From: an uncultured Candidatus Melainabacteria bacterium
GTDB taxonomy: Bacteria; Cyanobacteriota; Vampirovibrionia; Gastranaerophilales; Gastranaerophilaceae
Assembly: GCA_946186335.1 (NCBI GenBank)
Contig: CAMHMW010000081.1
Location: forward strand, 1-7,984
Direction: 5' to 3'
Length of the DNA: 7,984 bases
Shown: one piece after another, positions 6,530 through 7,984 of the stretch
How positions within the stretch are numbered: the stretch's first letter is position 1
Layout of the letters: each line of letters begins with the position of its first letter
The notes under the pieces: generated by a model
What the model saw: the letters and a program-made list of their open reading frames with translations, nothing else
Told to the model about the DNA's origin: nothing
The model's database searches: none
Program-made: the position numbers and the translations under genes

Positions 6530-6556
6530 ATTTTATTCTGTTTAGAATCTTGTCAG
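6530..6556 (-). promoter_or_regulatory. Probable promoter for the gene at 6100-6459
   Basis: On the minus strand, CTGACA (6551-6556, 5 of 6 to consensus) is followed after 15 nt by TAAAAT (6530-6535, 5 of 6). The spacing is shorter than the usual 17, so the promoter may be weak or activator-dependent. It lies in the only gap upstream of the gene. Confidence 0.4.
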
Positions 6557-6561
6557 AATAA
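6533..6561. promoter_or_regulatory. Operator-like inverted repeat overlapping the promoter
   Basis: TTATTCTG (6533-6540) and CAGAATAA (6554-6561) form a perfect 8-bp inverted repeat with a 13-nt spacer; arm starts are 21 bp apart. The arms cover the putative -10 and -35 of the downstream minus-strand gene. No U-tract directly follows it on the minus strand, so a terminator for the upstream gene is unlikely. A dimeric repressor site is the natural inference; the regulator is unknown. Confidence 0.45.
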
Positions 6562-6572
6562 TCTCAATAATA

Positions 6573-6974
6573 TTATTTCAGGTATTTTTTCAAATCTTCG
6601 GATGTAAGGTTTAATTTTCTTGCAACCTCTTCAAGAACGGGGTCGTTTTTTGTTCCGGGTTTTGAGTATTTACTTAAAATTCTGTTTATTATATCCGTGT
6701 TAATTCCGAGTTCGACTCTAATTCCCTTTTTTGAATAACCCTGATTTGCAAGGTTCATAACGTTTTTAATATTTTGTTCTCTTTCTAACGTTCTTCGTGA
6801 TTTCAACCCGTACCAATTCAATGAGCGGCTGACCGCTTCAACGGAAATTCCGAATTTTTCGGCAATTTGTTTATATGTCCAACCCGCGTGTAAACATTCC
6901 CTCAAATCCTGTTTTGAAATTTTCGGGTATTTTGTGCCAAAGTTTAGATTATAAGTTTCAAACTGAACTAACAT
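6573..6974 (-). CDS. Small DNA-binding protein with two helix-turn-helix-like segments
   Basis: The product is 133 residues from the ATG at 6974. The first HTH is clear: W32-TYKQIAEKFGISVEAVSRSL-N (about 32-53), resembling Hin/resolvase and transposase-type HTH domains. A second HTH-like unit is NQGYSKKGIRVELGINTDIINRILSKY (about 77-103, here given in outline). The C-terminal helix (PVLEEVARKLNLTSEDLKKYL) may be a third small helical unit. No catalytic domain is present, so it is a DNA-binding protein or regulator of unknown target. A longer frame reaches a TTG at 7031, but those 19 codons overlap the terminator hairpin downstream of lysS and lack a ribosome site. The ATG has AGGGG (6988-6992), 13 nt away, which is rather far. 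Function is unknown; it could control itself or the neighbour at 6100. Confidence 0.75.
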   Translation of the reverse strand: MLVQFETYNLNFGTKYPKISKQDLRECLHAGWTYKQIAEKFGISVEAVSRSLNWYGLKSRRTLEREQNIKNVMNLANQGYSKKGIRVELGINTDIINRILSKYSKPGTKNDPVLEEVARKLNLTSEDLKKYLK

Positions 6975-7010
6975 ACTTTTATATAAACCCCTAAAAAATT
7001 TTTTGCCATT

Positions 7011-7057
7011 AAAAAAGGTAACTATATACAATTTTACAAAAGATATGGTTACCTTTT
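7011..7057 (-). terminator. Intrinsic terminator downstream of lysS
   Basis: A perfect 10-bp inverted repeat (7048-7057 with 7013-7022) can be extended by ATAT/ATAT pairing inside, leaving a loop of about 15 nt. On the minus strand it begins 9 nt after the lysS stop and is followed by a run of T's (7016-7011). It is AT-rich and therefore moderate in strength, so some read-through into the next gene is plausible. Confidence 0.65.
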
Positions 7058-7066
7058 AAACAATAA

Positions 7067-7984
7067 CTATTTATCAAGTTTTTTTAATGTCGGGAATGCT
7101 ATAACATCACGTATTGACGGAGAATTTGTTAATAACATGATAAGTCTGTCAATACCGAGTCCCAGACCGCCCATAGGAGGAACACCGTGTTCTAATGCAC
7201 AGATATAGTCTTCATCTATCGGCATTGCTTCTTCATCCCCTGCCGCTTTTGCTTCCATCTGAGCCTCAAATCTTGCCCTCTGGTCTATCGGGTCTGTGAG
7301 TTCCGAAAATGCGTTTGAAATTTCCCATCCGTTTACTCTTGTTTCAAAACGTTCGGTTAATCTTGGGTTATTTCTGTGAACTTTTGCCAGCGGTGATATA
7401 TCACGGGGATAATCGTAAATGTGTATCGGCTGAATTAAAGAACCCTCAATCTTTTCTTCAAATACACGTTCAACAACCTGACCCCAGTTATCGCAGTCAT
7501 CAGCATCAACGTGAACTGATTTTGCTTTTTCTTTTGCTTCTTCAACCGTTTCAATTGTATTAAAGTCAATTCCCGTTGCTTCTTCAACCGCACCGAGCAT
7601 AGTCTTTCTGTCCCACGGAGGAGTCAAGTCTATTTCGTTTTCTCCGTACTGTATTTTTGTAGTTCCCAGAACTTCCTGTGCAACATAAGCAACAAGATTT
7701 TCGGTTAATGTCATCATATCGTTATAGTCAACATAAGCCTGATATAATTCCATCATTGTAAATTCGGGGTTATGGCGGGTATCAATACCTTCGTTTCTGA
7801 AACTTCTGTTAATTTCAAAAATCTTTTCACTCACGCCGCCTACCATAAGTCGTTTGAGGTATAATTCCGGCGCAATTCTCAGATACATATCCATATCAAG
7901 AGTGTTATGGTGAGTGATAAACGGTCTTGCGTTAGCACCCCCTGCCTGCGGATGAAGCATAGGTGTTTCAACTTCCATAAATCC
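7067..7984 (-). CDS. lysS: Lysyl-tRNA synthetase, class II, C-terminal 305 residues (cut by window edge)
   Basis: The gene runs off the right edge; 305 codons of the catalytic domain plus the TAG stop are visible. The frame continues upstream of the ATG at 7976-7978 (Gly-Phe before it), so that Met is internal, as in the family sequence GFMEVETPML. Motif 2 is FEINRSFRNEGIDTRHNPEF and motif 3 is GLGLGIDRLIML. Other class II LysRS hallmarks are PELYLKRLMVGG, IQPIHIYDYP and ISPLAK. The enzyme charges tRNA-Lys with lysine in the cytoplasm. The N-terminal OB-fold anticodon-binding domain (roughly 190 residues) is outside the window. No frameshift or missing catalytic motif is seen. A terminator follows. 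Confidence 0.97.
   Translation of the reverse strand, partial: GFMEVETPMLHPQAGGANARPFITHHNTLDMDMYLRIAPELYLKRLMVGGVSEKIFEINRSFRNEGIDTRHNPEFTMMELYQAYVDYNDMMTLTENLVAYVAQEVLGTTKIQYGENEIDLTPPWDRKTMLGAVEEATGIDFNTIETVEEAKEKAKSVHVDADDCDNWGQVVERVFEEKIEGSLIQPIHIYDYPRDISPLAKVHRNNPRLTERFETRVNGWEISNAFSELTDPIDQRARFEAQMEAKAAGDEEAMPIDEDYICALEHGVPPMGGLGLGIDRLIMLLTNSPSIRDVIAFPTLKKLDK

Noticed and set aside
7013..7057. Inverted repeat as an operator for the HTH gene
   Set aside because: It begins 9 nt after the lysS stop and runs into six T's on the lysS strand, which fits an intrinsic terminator better.
7309..7563. Plus-strand open frame opposite lysS
   Set aside because: Antisense to the catalytic domain of a conserved synthetase; low-complexity Leu-rich tail typical of a shadow frame.

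Overview
This window is AT-rich bacterial chromosome with tightly packed housekeeping and energy-metabolism genes. No mobile element, CRISPR array, tRNA or rRNA is visible. The F-type ATP synthase genes run a, c, b', b, with two different b-type subunits in tandem. That order is typical of Cyanobacteria and their non-photosynthetic relatives. Together with a fermentative sodium-pump decarboxylase and AT-rich DNA, it suggests an uncultured Gastranaerophilales/Vampirovibrionia ('Melainabacteria') genome. This assignment is an inference from gene order and family resemblance; no marker gene in the window proves it.

Region 1 (1-1536, minus strand) is the start of the ATP synthase operon: atpB (a), atpE (c), the b' gene and the first 41 codons of b, which runs off the left edge. 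The c subunit has the essential Glu but lacks the Gln and Ser ligands of sodium-type rings, so the enzyme looks proton-driven. Region 2 (1537-2042) is the only long stretch without an intact gene. It holds the probable atp promoter (minus), a 75-codon plus-strand reading frame broken by one in-frame TAA, a strong intrinsic terminator and a probable birA promoter.

Region 3 (2043-6043, plus strand) is a coherent operon: a biotin ligase without a DNA-binding domain (birA), then the gamma, alpha and beta subunits of a biotin-dependent, sodium-translocating decarboxylase of the oxaloacetate decarboxylase type. BirA would attach biotin to Lys562 of alpha. Alpha moves the substrate carboxyl group to biotin, and beta decarboxylates carboxybiotin and exports Na+. 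A bidirectional terminator at about 6058-6090 closes the operon.

Region 4 (6100-7984, minus strand) reads from right to left: the 3' part of lysS (class II lysyl-tRNA synthetase), a terminator hairpin, a small protein with two helix-turn-helix-like segments, an intergenic segment with an inverted repeat overlapping a probable promoter plus a 12-bp direct repeat, and a 119-residue protein of unknown function.

I found no clear new multi-gene system. The observations most worth a second look are the interrupted small frame at 1694-1921, the pairing of a Na+ decarboxylase with a proton-type c-ring, the short N-terminal motif shared by the two uncharacterised proteins on the right, and the repeats between them.
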